A stretch of 64,000 nucleotides of DNA. Origin: Chromera velia. Its lineage: Eukaryota > Sar > Chromeraceae. Where the stretch lies: assembly GCA_018398765.1 (NCBI GenBank), contig JAHBMJ010004457.1, forward strand, positions 7,956 to 71,955. Direction: 5' to 3'. The translations under genes and the position numbers were made by a program. The notes beneath the pieces are model-generated. The model searched no databases, was not told the DNA's origin, and saw only the letters and a program-made list of their open reading frames with translations. Numbering within the stretch: the stretch's first letter is position 1; every line of letters begins with the position of its first letter. Positions 47,897 through 61,436 of this stretch are shown here, piece after piece.

Positions 47897-50800
47897 TCAG
47901 AAACCGTGAAGGTGGTAAGGCTGCAGTCCAGCCCGCAGACCTTGTTGGGGTTGGGCTACAAAAGCCTGGTGCTGCTGCGGCTGCAGTGGGTGTGTGGGTG
48001 GAGGCGTTGCATTGTATCGCCCTGCCACCAAGAACGGAGACCCTACAAACGGTTGCCGCTGCTGCTGCAGGGCTTGGACGGGTTGCGCTGCTGCTGCTGC
48101 TGCTGCTGCTGCTGTTTGCATCACTGATCGGAAGGGAGGGCGAGAAAGTGGTGTGGGTTGCGGACTCTCGTTGCGGCTATAGGCACAAGCTGAAGGCGCA
48201 GCGAAGGCTGGCATCGATGCGCGAATTGGGGTCGTCGCTGAGGGCGCTGTTGGGACCCTGGTCCTTTGTGGCGTCGCCATGCGGGGCGCTGCAGGAACAG
48301 GGGCGGCAGCTGGTGCCGCTGGAGAAGGGGAAGCAACGGTCCAGGCTGCGGGAGAGGAAAAGCGAAGAGGAGAGGCGGTATACGCAGGCTGCTGAGGCTG
48401 CACAGGTACTGCAGATATAGGCACCGTTCTTGTCAGGCGAGCTGCAGACCCCTGAGAGTGTTCCCCCCCTCCTCCTCGCTGGTGGCCTAGCGGACCGATT
48501 CGAAAGGCCGTCGAGCTTCCCTCTCCACATTGCTGGGTGCCAGAAAGCCCCGCTGCTTGTGAGTAGAAGTTCGTTGGACGGAACTTCAACGGTGTCGTGA
48601 CGGTGGTGACGGCCGGTCCCTGCGAGTCTGCCTCGGTGCGGTGGGCTGGCGTTGCGGCAAAGGCTGAGGAGGAACTTGCCTCCCCGTGAGCGTTTGACGG
48701 CTGCTGGCTGATAACCTGGTATCCTTGTGACTGACGAGGGAAAGGAACGACGGGCTCTGCAGGCTCCCTCGGTCCCCCCTCAGTGCCCTGCTGTTGCGGT
48801 AAAGAGACGTGCAGCCTGTTTGGAGGTGTGTTCAGATGTTGGGATGAAGACGAAGGGAAAGCAGGGGTCGAAGGGCACTGTTCTCCTGGTGCTGTGGCGG
48901 TCGCGCTATGGACCTGGGAGCCTGGGTGTCCACCGGCAACACAGACTAGGGAGGAAGTGCCGTCTCTGGGTGGAGTCGGAGAAGGAGCGTGTCTTTGCAG
49001 TGTTGAGGGGTCTGTTTCGCTTTCCGGGGCCAGATATGCGGCAGGCTGGAAGCATTCAGGAGTAGGTGGCAGCTGGGAGAAGGAATGGAACCCGTTGGAA
49101 GAGGAAGAGAATACGGATTGGACATTCTGTGTTGCAGCTGGAGGTTGTTGTAAGGAGGAAGGCAGTTCTGCCATGATCTGTTTAGTCATGTTGTGTCTGT
49201 TTCGGGAAACAAAGGACTCGCTGAGAGTCTTGCTGAGAGACTCGGAACCCTCCTGCTGAAGACTTTGGGTGTGAGAGTGGCAGTGGATCAAGTGAGGAGA
49301 AAAGTCTGCGCCAACACCTACAGGAACCCCGCCTTTCTGCCCAGGTAGGAACACTGTCTGCCTCATTCCTGTAGAGGATGCGTCGCTGTTTTCCGGAGAC
49401 TCTCTCTGGAATGACTTTGGAGGCCACAGAGGGACCAATAAATAGGGAACCCCCTGGGGCTCTTTTCCTGCCGTCTCCTCCCGCTTTGACATTCCTGTCT
49501 CGCCGTGTCTGTTCGACAGCCCCCTCTCCATGCAATCAGCTCTAGCCTCCCCTTGATCAACATGACCTGCATCGGACCGCTGCTGGCACAACTCCGTCGG
49601 TGGAGCTGGTGTAGGTGCTGTGAGGGGTGACGGGGCGTCCCAGGTCACCGCGGACATATCTGCATTCTGAACAGCATGTGTCTGGGTCGAATGGTCCATT
49701 GCAAGGCTGCCATCCGCTCCGCGGAAAGCCGTTCTGGCTTCGGGAGCGTGAATGGTCATTGCCGGAGGGTGAGACTCTAGAGGCCCCTCGGGTTGAGTGC
49801 CGGCACAACTGGCAGCTCTGAAGGATGAGTCGGCACTCAGCGATGGAGGGTAGGCTGCCGGTCCCCTTGTGGGCCGGGGCCCGGGGAGACGGCGCTGAAT
49901 CTGCTGCATGGGGTCTGCAGAAGCGGTGCTCGGTGCAGGGGAGGCCAGGAAAGCGTTGCTGCTACGATCCTGCGGAGGGGGGGCTGGTCCCCTTGAGGGG
50001 CTGTATCCAGGGGGAGGTCTGAGGTGTGTGGGTCGGTCGGGATGAACATATGGGGGTGGTCTGTGGTGAGGGGGGATGCGCCGCCAGGGACGTGGGGGGG
50101 AGTGATCATCATATCGTGGTGGGAGGGGGTGAGAGGAACGAGAGACCTTTGGAGGCGGCACAGGATATCGGAAAGGAGGGTTGAACCCAGGGGAACGTTG
50201 GTTGCGCATACGCCCACCGTGGTGAGAGTGAGAGTGAGATCCTGGTCGAGTCCATCGGAGGTCGAGAGGAGGGATGAAAGGTCGTTGTCTGGTTGGTCTG
50301 GTTTCTTGCATTGGTGGTGGTCGTCCGGAGTGATCGGAATAAGAACTTTCTTGGGTTTGTGGTGAACGAGAGCGGACATCGTGTTTGTCCCGAATGGGTG
50401 AATTTGAATGGTCTGCTGGCAGAGTCTGAGTGTATGGACGGGGGGGATCGGAATGTTGAGGGCTTCTGTCTGTTCTCCTTCCTCGATACATCCATTCTCC
50501 GTTTGGAACGTCCGAAGGGTGAAGTCCTTCTGACGTCTGTTGGAGGGAAAAATCTCCTGCAGGGGCGGTTGTGGATCTTTGCAGCGTTCTATGAGGCTCT
50601 AAATATCCAGTAGGATTAGGAGGGGGAGGTTGCTGGTGATCTACAATTTCCCCCCACTGTTTTTCTGGGGGGCTGAATTGGGTCTGTGACCTCTGCCTCT
50701 CTACCTCCTTGCGTCGCTTAGTTGCCACAAGTGCATTGGTTCTTTTTTCTGAAGGAAAGGCTGGAGGAGAAGGCCGGGAATATTTATTCTCTCTCCTCTC

Positions 50801-53800
50801 CACGTGTCTCCTCTCTGCTAGTCTCTCTCTTTCACGTTGCCTCTGGTGGACTTGACGGGCGGCCTGTGAGAAGGGGGACGGCTGGGGACGAGAAAATGAT
50901 GAGCGCTCCTGACGGCAGGCTGGATGGAACCTTTGGGGCCCTTCTTGCGACTCCTGTGCCTGCTGTGCCCCCTCTCTCGTCTCACCAGGACCCATTCCCC
51001 CGTCAATTTCCCGACTCTGCTGATGCGAAGAAGCAGATGAGGCTTCAGGCATCGCAAGCCTCTCCATGTCCTCGGGCGGCGGTTCTGTCGATCCTCTTTC
51101 CTCTGGGAAGTCCGAGACAGGTCTTCCATGAGGCTGCGAAGAAGCGGTACAATTCGACGGTGGAGCGTTGTTGGGGGCAGAAAACTTCTCTCTGGGGAGT
51201 GGCGTGAAATGGGCGAATGTTCTGGGAGGCCTCGAGTGAGAGGTTTGATTATGGTCCAAGCCCTGTCCACTCAGAAGAGACTCTTCATATTGGCCCCCCC
51301 CCTTTCCCTTCAAATTGCCCGACCGACGGACAGACGGTGTGAAGGGCGCGGCCGAGGAGGAGGTGGCTGACACAGAAACAACCGAGTCGATGCCGCTGCT
51401 ATCTGATGCAGGAGGCGGACGGACGGGGCACATCAAAACTCGCATACCCTCGACCTTTTCTGACCTTTTTGCCTCAGCTTGATGTGGCAGAGAGTGTGCG
51501 GATTGGCCTGTCATTTCAATGAAACCCCTCGAATCTTCAGGCGCTGATGATTCTTTTTGCTGGAAAGTTACGGGGGGTGCTGTGGCATTGCCCGGAAACC
51601 TTGTTTCGCTATCTCCTGTTAGGGCAAGCGGTAGCCGAGGGACAGGGACATTCAATGTGGTCCCGCTACCCGTTCGTGATCTGTCTGTTGTGCCACCCTC
51701 GGATGGTGGTCGTTGCACTTTCTGCATCAATAGCAGTCTCTCTCTTTCCGAAGCCCTCTGTTTGTCCCAACTGGAGTGTCCCTTTTGACGTTCACCTCTT
51801 GGCTCTTCATACTGTGGTTCCATACCTGTTCGGTCCCTCTCCCGAGTGTTGTCTCTAGACGACGAGCTGCCGTCTCCAGAAGCAGCCAGAAAGAGTGGCC
51901 GAGGAGGGGGAGAGTCCGAGAAGGGAGAACAGCCGGCAGGTCGGAAGACGCTGAGGTCAGAGAGCTGCAGTGGAGGCAGAGCAGTGCAATGGAGGGTAGA
52001 CAGGACAGACACACGGAGTTCGGTACGTGAATTCAAAACACAAGAAAGTAGACATGAATTTCGGAATGCACACTCCGCATGTGAGGGTCTAAAAAGTCTG
52101 CTGATTTTTTTCCGGGAAGGAAACAGACTTAGGTTGTCATGGCGAGGAAAGAAAAGCTTCTTTTTCCGTGAACCACTCGTCCCTTTGCACAACCTTGAAC
52201 CCACAAGCACGCACACACGCACGCACGCACACATAGAGAAAGAGCGCGAGACAGAGTAAGAGAGAAGTATACGCACGGCAAAGGAGGCGGACACTTTGGG
52301 GGGAATTCACAAGCAAATGGAAGGGAAGGGAAGGCCCCCCCCATTCGTCTCTCTCTCTCACTTGTCCTTCATGCATCGTTCTCCTCCTCTGCGCTTACGA
52401 TCACCTCGTCGTAAGATTTCTTTCCGCTGACTGACCTCAGATTCCACCGTCGCCTGAGAGAGACTTGCCCCCACCTGCGCCTGTGGGTGTTGCTGTTGTG
52501 GTTCTCCCCTCACCCCGGCCTCTGCGGGTGCAGTGGGTAAGGACCTGGAGGCAGTCACCGAAGCCAGGGCGGACCCTCTTCTCCTTGATCTGTCGGGGTC
52601 TTCCGGCCGTTCTCCTTTTGCTCTCCCTCCATTGGACCTGAAGGGGGGAGCCGGAACCGCGTGGATGGAAGAAGACATGCAGGGGGGGGGTGGCAGTGAT
52701 GAGGATGAAGAGCTTTGATGGGGGTTTTGTCGTTGAGCCTCTTCAGACAAAAAAGAGAAGGCTGCGTTGGCCGTGGGGCGTCGGGTTGAAGCAAGGTCCT
52801 CAGTTCTCTGATTATTTTGATTTTGATTCCAATTTCTGTTGAAGTGTACTGTGTGACTCTGTTGACTGAGAGATGACTGTACTGCGTTTCTTTCCTGATT
52901 CAGCGGCGCCTCGAGAGAGTTTGTGTGGTGTCTTCCGACAAGATCAATCGCATTGCTTGAAGGGACTTGGTTGATTTGGGGGGCCGGGGGAGAGTGATAG
53001 GAAGCCTGTGACTGATTTCGGGGCCGTGTCAGGAGGGGTGTGGATATGCTTGGTGCAGTTGAGTGTCTATCCTTTGTGGGGGATAGCGATGGGCGATCGA
53101 TGGCTGTCTGGTGTTGAGCGATCATTGTGCTGAAACTGGAGTTGTCTGTAGGGTGAGTGACTGTCCGGCCGTTCTGGTGTTGGAGGGTTTTCCTGGGGGG
53201 CGAGAGGCCGTTTGACTTTGAGAAGTCAAAAAGTTCCGACATCAGACGGTCTACTTTGGCCATGCCTTCCTGCACACACACACGCGCCCATGCACCATGC
53301 ATACCATGAATCTCATTAATTTACACACGAAGAAGGAAGGAAGGAATCATATTTCTTCCTCCCCAGTTGCTTGCATGACCAACCCGATCATCATGCACGC
53401 CTCTGATGCAAGGACAAGGGACTTTTTTGAAATTCTGTTCATAGCCCCCCTCTCTCTCCTAGCTCATGATGTCTATCTTCAAGGAAGGTTCTCAAAGCAC
53501 AGTCAAGTCAAGTCAGTCTTTGTCATTCAAATTGAACCCGACCTCCTGACAGCACACAACGCGGGGAAGGAAGTCCTGAACAGAGCGGGAAATCAATTAA
53601 GCACTGTCATCCATCCTGAAAGAAAAGACGGTGTGCTGTCAGGACAAACCCTTAAGGAGCCATCCACAGCATCCCTCTGCCAAGAAGCGGGCCCGTAACG
53701 GAAATCTGTCATTCCTCGCGTTTCGTTCCCCCTGTCTGCCTGCTCTTGTGGGCTGTTTGTCTCTCTTTCTGTCCTTCTCTGAAAGCTCTTTCCGGGAACA

Positions 53801-54831
53801 CCTAACGAAGGAGCCCCCCCAGGAGGAGGCAGGTCTCCGCTCACTCCCAGTTTCCGCCTCCCTGCTTCCCCTTTGCCCCTCCTCTCTCCTCCAGCGGCAC
53901 GCACTGAAGACTCGGCCCCAACAGAGGGGTGGCCGTCTGGGGGAACCGAGGCTCTGCTGTCCGTTCCCCCCAATGCCAGTGGGGTGCTCCCGTTGGTCCC
54001 TGCAAGTGGAAAGGGTCACGCGAACGAATGAACGCGTGAGTAAACAAAAGACCAATGAATGAATGGACTAACTAATGAATGAATGAATTCAAAAGAAAAA
54101 GCTGGAAGGATTGAAACTTCTGCAGCCGTCGTGGAACCGTTCTGTCCTTTCCCTTAAATGTAAAAAAAAAAAAAACAGAGGGCGAAACTCGTTTTCTACA
54201 CCCAGGAGTCTTTCAGAGCCGATCTCCACTCAGAGGTTTTCTGTATGTGAATGATCCTTCTTTGGTAGTCTCACTCATTCATTTGGCTCTTTACAACGAC
54301 TTCATCTGACCAATCTTTGCGCTCTGCCTGGCTGCAGCTGCCCGCGCATTGGCGCTTTTCACCTTATCAAGCTGCAAGCACAATCAAGCAGGGGAACAAA
54401 AGAGGAACCTTTTGTTTTTTTTATGCATGTGATCAATCCTGTATTCGCCTAGAGGAAGATTGCAACGATGCCTTGGTGAATGGAATGAGGATGAAAGGGG
54501 TTCTTACGTCAATGGTGCAAAACTGCAGGAACTTCATTCCATGTGGTAAGGAAAACCTCTCGATCGGCCGACGAAGCATCGATCAGCCCACAGAAAGAAG
54601 GAAAAGCAGAAGCAGAAGAAAACAAAAGGGAGGGAGGACGGAGATCCCTGCACGTCATTTTTGCCATCCTACAACTAATGTGCGAATGCAGCTCAGGGCC
54701 ACAGGGATGCACGATGTCTCGGTGTGCCTTGTAATACGGGCGGAGCGGGCTTGGATCTCTATGAGGAAGTAAACGGGCAAATAACAGATCGAGCTGTCTC
54801 TTTGCCGCCCCCCCAAACAGACTCACTCACT

Positions 54832-54901
<70 letters not shown>

Positions 54902-55003
54902 TACATTTACACACACTTTTACAGCCACTCATACACCCACTTACAGGCGCACACGCATACACATCACACGCACGCACATACACACACCACGTGCACAAAC
55001 ATA

Positions 55004-55043
<40 letters not shown>

Positions 55044-55738
55044 CTGAGAGGGGGAGAGAGAGAGAGAGAGGGATGGAGAAATCTACAGTGATCATGCAGA
55101 CCTACCTCCATCTCGAGCCTTTGCATCTGCGCTTCTCTTTTCTTTGCATTCACAGTCGAAAAAGCGGAGCCAACAGAAGCCGAGCTGGTCTTCGCCCGCT
55201 CTGCCGCGCTGCCGGCACTGAGGAAAAAAAGACCCCCTCCCCCACTACTCTGTGACTGGTCGTGCGCTGCAACTGGAGAGGGTGATGTCATGTTCCGAGA
55301 GCGAAAGCCAAAAGGAGAGACTGGCGCATCTTTCTGCCGTCCCGGCGATTCATGTCCCTTGCCTTCCCCCTTTCCCCCTCCACCCAAAAGTTCGGATTCT
55401 CCGGGCAGGGAAAACCGCGCACCCCCACTGCCAGACAGTTGGTTTACCCTAGAGTCGGGCACACCAGAGGAAAAACTGTGCCGTCCACGCGCTCCCGTTT
55501 CCGTTCCGAAAAAACGGTTCGAGGGTCGTTGATGCACTGGCGAGGTCTCTGCAGGGTTGTCGTCTTTGCTTTTGTTCTGTGTATGCACGCCCCCGTCCGA
55601 AGACTGGTGTCTGTCCTTCTGCTCTTGCCAAAGCAACACTCGCTGCTGGATCGTTCCTGCAGATGCGGGGGAAGTCGGAATGGCGCCAGAACTTTTGGCT
55701 GGAACTGGTGATCGCCCGGTAGAGTGCTTGACCGGCAT
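47897..55738 (-). CDS. large Pro/Ser/Gln/His-rich, probably disordered protein
   Basis: Three exons, 55738-55106, 53269-52436 and 51964-47897, are each an exact multiple of three with GT-AG ends (GTAGGT, GTCAGT), giving 1,844 aa. I recognise no family. The N-terminal ~240 aa contain a short conserved-looking stretch, IQQRVLLWQEQKDRH, and a likely coiled coil across the first junction (AKKREAQMQRLEME joined to EGMAKVDRLMSELFDF). The rest is low complexity: Pro/Arg/His blocks, Ser/Gln runs, a nine-Ala tract from a GCA repeat near the C-terminus (~48,090-48,118), and a His-rich end. No signal peptide or membrane segment is visible. It could be a scaffold, an RNA-binding or a condensate-type protein; this is only inference from composition. 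Its start lies ~3.1 kb from the divergent ABCA gene. Confidence 0.8.
53338..55075. repeat. repeat-rich intron 1 of the Pro-rich gene
   Basis: The 1.8-kb intron (55105-53270) holds TC and AC runs at ~54,838-54,905, AC-rich sequence to ~55,035, an AG run at ~55,045-55,072 and AATG repeats at ~54,027-54,085. Its acceptor reads (TG)n-CAG on the gene strand. No gene was seen inside it. Confidence 0.75.
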
Positions 55739-57199
55739 TTGGGTTTTTTTGTCCTCCTGTGGGTTTACTGTTCGGATCCGGTTGGTTGAATTTCAGACTG
55801 GGCAACTAGAGAATCCAAAAAGAAGAACCATGGTTGATGTACATGTGTGTTTCTGGATAAGCCGATTCTATGAATCGATTGAAGTGACGACGAACATCGC
55901 TTTCTGAAATGCTTGTGGTTTTGCGCTTACATGCATAGAGACACACGGTGCGAGAAATCAAATGTCCTTGCTGTAGCCAGCTATGTGGCAACTACGTTCA
56001 ATACACGAGCACGTACAGATCGCGCGGTAGATATATGTATACACACAGGTATACAAGATTCTGCATGTATACATACGTACGCAGATTCGATCTGTATGAA
56101 CAACACATGATCGAAGTGCATGCATGCGTCGGAATTCAATGGCCTGCGCATGTATATATATACCGTATGTTGCAAATGAGTTGGCACAATTTCCCTAGGA
56201 GCCCACATATGCCTAGTCTTGGTACTAGTAACTAAACTGACCAAATTATAGCGAGGACGACCTGGTCGTTCGTGGCAGCTCATACAACGTAAGCGGCAAC
56301 GCCTCGCCTCCCAATACAGGTCATCGAAAGAGGACTGCCACTCGTCGTGCCTCAACTTGAGAAAGTCGAGGTTGCATAGACGTAGTCGATACTCTGTGTC
56401 CTGGACGGGGCAGATATGATCCATCTTAAGATTCCAGCGAAAGAAAGTGATCTTTCACCGTCTCCCTCTTCCAGGTATCCATCTAAATTATTCTATTAAC
56501 TGTAGAGGCTCCTCACAGGTAGTTTACCCACACACACCGCCCATTCCCATCAAGATCCATGCATGTGCATGCTGAGTGAGCGCATGTCACTCTTCTCGCG
56601 ATGGGATAGACGAGGGAGAAAGAAGGAGACAAGAAGCAACAGGTGTGCCCCATATAAAAGTCGCAATCTTTAACGCTTTAGTCTACCTGTAAAAATTTGT
56701 GAGATTTGACTCTTCATAGGTGGAGCCTGCTCGACTATATATGGATTAAAGGGTCTTGAGCTTCGTTGTGAGGTAGCTTTTGATATGGTAGTAGTGAAGA
56801 GCTGAATCTGCTGTTTGATCAATTTTTAGCTCTGGTAGACGGTCAGCATGATTGATGCATGCACATGCAGCCAGGCCCGCTAGGCAGATGCATGTATGCA
56901 TTTAAATTCAACAGTGCCAACTAATTTGTAACGAGCTATATGTAACTTTTTTCTTACGTGGCCGGAATCGGTTGGGGATGCGCGCGTTAAATTCGCGCTT
57001 ATGCATAAATTCAAGCTTCGCTCTTATATACATGCAGCCGATCTTATATTTTGCATTCGCGCGGAGTACGCTGCATGCGCACGACGCGGTGGAAGTTACC
57101 GTGGAACCTTTAAAATTTTGGATTTGGGCAGGACTCAGACGCTTCAATTGAAGCGCTCGATCACCGAGCTAGCTTCTTCAAGCCTTCTTCTCAACGACG
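55739..57199. other. divergent intergenic region, left part
   Basis: No gene is supported. It has mixed composition with several ATGCATGCA-type words and CATGTATATATATAC-like alternating stretches near 56,145-56,170. It should contain the promoter of the Pro-rich gene, but no element is clear. Confidence 0.5.
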
Positions 57200-58570
57200 T
57201 ATTACTGTATGCGTGTTTTGACAGGTCTTATTCAGCTTGTACAGGCTACTTCGTTACCTTCCTTACGCACGTCCAGTTTGACACAGACCAACACAGACGG
57301 GCCTCTATGGGTTTCATACTTGATCGCCTGCGCCCTATTTCTAGTGACGCAGTCGTGGTTGCAGAGCATCTCCGCTTGCCGTGCTTTCTCCTGTGCCAGC
57401 GCAGCTCCTTTGCTCTGCTCCCTCCCTGACGTGATTGTATATGAGGCCGGCGAGCCGGGCTCAGTCCCAGACCAGCTGTACTGCCGCATATTTGGGTGCT
57501 GCCCATGGTGGCGGGGCCCAGCAGCGTACCGCTGGGGTGGGAGGGAGGAGTTAAAAATTTGACTTTTTACTAGCCTATATCTAGTATACGCTAGGCCATG
57601 TACGCACATATATATTACCTCGATTTGAGGGGTTCAGAATTTTGGTTTTTCGTAAGGAAAAAAAAACATGTATGAGGTCACTTTTCGCTAGCCGTCTCCT
57701 CGGTTTAACTTATGACCTTCGTTCCAGCTGAACATCAGTTTACACTTTCGCATTTGCTCCAGTTGAACTCACCTTTCAGCTTGCATAGGCTACCTCATTA
57801 CCTTCCTTACGCATATCCAGTTTGACACAGACCAACACAGACGGGCCTCTACGGGTTTCATACTTGATTGCCTGCGCCCCATTTCTAGTGACGCAGTCGT
57901 GGTTGCAGAGCGTCTCCGCTCGCCGCGCTTTCTCCTGTGCCAGCGCAGCTCCTTTGCTCTGCTCCCCCCCAAACCCCCCACAAACCTCCCAAACCCCCGG
58001 AGGGAAGAAGGAGGGGTCCGCGCCCGGGTAGGTGCCGGTGCGCGGGCCCCTCAGATAGACGCAATCGCGTCGGCGATGTCCGGCAGGCTGGGAGGGAAAT
58101 AGGCCAGCCATGCATTCGTGCTGTTGTGGCCCATGATGTCCACGGCCAGGTCGTGTGAGATGTTAGCCCGTTTTGCAGCGCAAAAACCGCTGCGCCGGAG
58201 TGAGTGGATGGTGTACGCTTTGCTGCTGATGTCGGGCAGTGCTGCTGCTACTGCTTTCTGCAGGGCCTTCTGGAAGGCGTCTCTCGTGATTGCAGCGCCC
58301 GTCCATTGGTTTCCGTATGCCTTAGTGGTCTGGAACAATGGCCCTTCCGTAGGGGCCGACCGTAAAAATTTTGCAACGACTTGACCCACTGGTTCCCCTG
58401 CTTTTGTCACCATAGGGAGAGGACACATCTTGCCTCTGCCCCGCTGGTCGTTCTTTTGCCTGTGGATTGCGACGATCAGCATTTCAATCTGGTGCTTCGT
58501 TCCAGCTGAACCTTCGTTCCAGCTGAACATCAGTTCACACTTCCGCATTTGCTCCAGTTGAACTCACCTT
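57200..58570 (-). mobile_element. tyrosine-recombinase mobile element fragment with direct repeats
   Basis: A minus-strand frame at 58548-58051 encodes a tyrosine recombinase catalytic core: RKCELMFSW (first Arg with the Glu-Leu context), IHSLRRSG (the His-x-x-Arg box) and GHNSTNAWLAYF (His and the candidate nucleophile Tyr). Such enzymes occur in Cryptons and in DIRS-like retroelements. No reverse transcriptase or other part is seen, so the class is undecided. Around it lie direct repeats: ~182 bp at 57243-57427 and 57787-57968, and ~58 bp at 57717-57774 and 58512-58570. This suggests a partial tandem arrangement. It looks like an incomplete, old copy. The repeat pairs are close to 90% identical by eye. 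Confidence 0.7.
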
Positions 58571-58815
58571 ACTCTCGAGGACAGGATGCAAAGCTCGAAC
58601 GAGTTTCTACCGCCGCTTTGGTGAATCCACCAGAATCCGCGATCGAAGTCTGCATCTTGCCAGTGAGTCAGTGAGTTAGATTGAAGGCTTCTTACCGGCC
58701 TGAGGGTGCACCAGTCGAGCTTTTGGGGGGACCCTGGAATTACACGAATAGCCTCTCCAGGGTTGGGTGACGCCTCTTGACCTCGGTCCGCCGTCCTCGT
58801 CCTTCTCTGTACAAG

Positions 58816-60895
58816 ATGGCTGCGAGTACCGGGCAGAAACTGAAGGTCAGGCATGCAGTCCCCCTCTGGATGTCTGCATGTGAGCTCGCACAGCACTATC
58901 GGTCAAGCCAGACTGTCTCTGCATTTGCGATCAAACGGTTGCATGCTACGCTGAACCGTTTGGACTGCCGTGCGTACCCCATTCCTGATCGGAGAGGACA
59001 GTAGTCGAGTGATCTTGCGATCCGTCTACGCGAAATTTGTCCGTTCTGAGACTCCGTCTCTTGCAAGTAGGTTGAGGGTCTCCTGACACTACTGCGGGTG
59101 CCTTGCATGCAGGCCGTTCTCCGGAAGAACCGAAAACTGAAACAACGCGCATGGTGCAGCACTCTCTGCGAGCTGATCCTGCCCCTTGTGGTGGTGCTGC
59201 TTATGGTTCCGGCAAAAATGAGCATCGATGCCCTGGTCAGTGTACATCGCGGCATTTGGATGAATGCTGTGAATGGGGAAAACCCTGCCGCTAGCTCTAT
59301 TCATCTGGATGCGTGCGTGGCCCAACTCCGCTTCGGGAACCCAACCTTAGCGCCCACGTGCGCCCGGAGGTGGCGCGCCCTCAGTCCTTTCCCGTCTTGC
59401 GCCCTGTTTCAATTTCCTTCGGCGTCTCCGGCTGAAGCTGCGCGACCCCCTCCACCCCCTCCCCCACCTTTCCGTTCTCTACTTCACGGGCACACATGCC
59501 AATGCACAGCTAAAAGTGACCATGCTCAGGTTTTCATTGATACCAACCCAAACGCATGTCTTCTGTGCAATTCCGACCCTCCGCCCCAACCCCCAGCTCC
59601 CTGCTCTCTTTTTCTCATCTGTTTGCTCTCCGATGGCTTGTACGACGCATCCCGGAGAGAAATGGTGAATAAGAACGTCTCCCTTGCTCCCTTCTGAATT
59701 TTTGTTTGCAGCCGGCCAAGCCCGAGAGACACTTCGCAAACACCAGCAACGCATTCCACTCATGGACCGGGTACCGCAACGACTTTGAAAGGAGAAGAGG
59801 GCTCGAAGTAGGGGACTTTTCTGGCACATACGATGGCATGCACATGGTCGGTTTGTGCTTCCTTCAAGTCTCCGCACTTGCACGTGAAAACATCATTTTG
59901 ATGGACGGATGAAGTGCCAATGGACGGCACATGTTCGTTGATCGAATCCGTACGAAACGCTGGACAAATATGATATGTGTAAATAAAGAGAGATGAAAAT
60001 GCATGTGCAAGTGATTTCGGTGTACAAAAAGGAACCTACATGAACACATTTATAGATCAAGGAATGTCTGTTAGTTGCCTTTTCTCTTCTGCATCGGGAG
60101 GAATCCTCTTCATCCTGCATCTGGGCTGCAATCCCTTTCTGTCTCACACAACCGTCGCTGTATTTCCCCTTTTCTCTGCCTCTTTCCCTTTCCTTTCCCC
60201 CTTTTTATTCAGAATTTTCTGTACGACCTCGCCCTCGGAAGAAATCAGTCGATCGCCTTTGTTGACGGAGGAGCGGATGCCTCTGAAGTTCGCGAGTTCT
60301 TTCGAAGATTCCTCACCAAACTTCACCCCGGTCAGATCTGAACTAAGTGAATTGATCAGGGGAGGAGAAGGGAAGGAAAGGGAAGGGAAGATCGACGCGG
60401 CAGGTCGTTTCCGAATGAGTTTTTGTCCCCTTGCGCGTGAGATTGAGAGTCCGTGGGGTTGCGCAGTGCAAGACGAATGTTTCTGCGGGCTGGGAGCGAA
60501 ATGGTTCTGACAGAGGGGAACGGGCAGACGGACAAGAAGGAAAGATAGTCAAAGAGAGAAAACGTAGATTGAGAGGCAACTGCAACACACAGCAAAAAAA
60601 GAAGAGCCACCTTCACCACGAATGATGACCTTCTTCTCATCTTCCCCTACCCCCATCATGCCATCATGCAGATGGATCCGCGGCCCTCCATGCCACCACG
60701 TTCACCTCCGAGGCCTCTCTAGAGGAGTACGTGAAGGCGGATGGGTACACATCAGGAGAGAAACAAAAACTCCTGGCGGCAGTGGTGGTGGAGAAGAACG
60801 GACCTGAAGAGTTTGAGTTCTCTCTCAGACTGAACGCGTCCGACCATGGCGGCGGTGTTGAGACAGACATGGTGCGTCGATTTCCTTCCGCCTGC

Positions 60896-60954
<59 letters not shown>

Positions 60955-60959
60955 TCTGT

Positions 60960-61003
<44 letters not shown>

Positions 61004-61403
61004 GAGAGTGAGAGTGAGTGGATATGCGTGGGTGGTCGACTGTGAGAACAACTAAGCAAGAAAATATGGGTGGTTTGGTCAGTGACCGAGTGAGCGAGCG
61101 AGTCCGCGTGTGGGTGAGCGGCTGAGGGTGTGTGTGTGTGTGTGTGTGTGTGAGTGTGTGCGTGTGTACGGTTTCTGTTGTCGAATGGGGAGAGTGCGCT
61201 TTTCGGGACTTTTTTAGCGTGCACGTGCTCGCACATGTGCGCATGTAGCTGTATGTGGTCCTGTTGTTTCTCTCTCCAAGTGTTTCTCTTTTTCTCTCTC
61301 TATCCCTCTCTGTTTCACGCAGACAGCGGGACAAGAGAGTGTCGGAATGGAAACATACGTTTTGATGGTCCGCCGGAAACGCACTTTTCTGTCTGTCTGT
61401 CTA

Positions 61404-61436
<33 letters not shown>

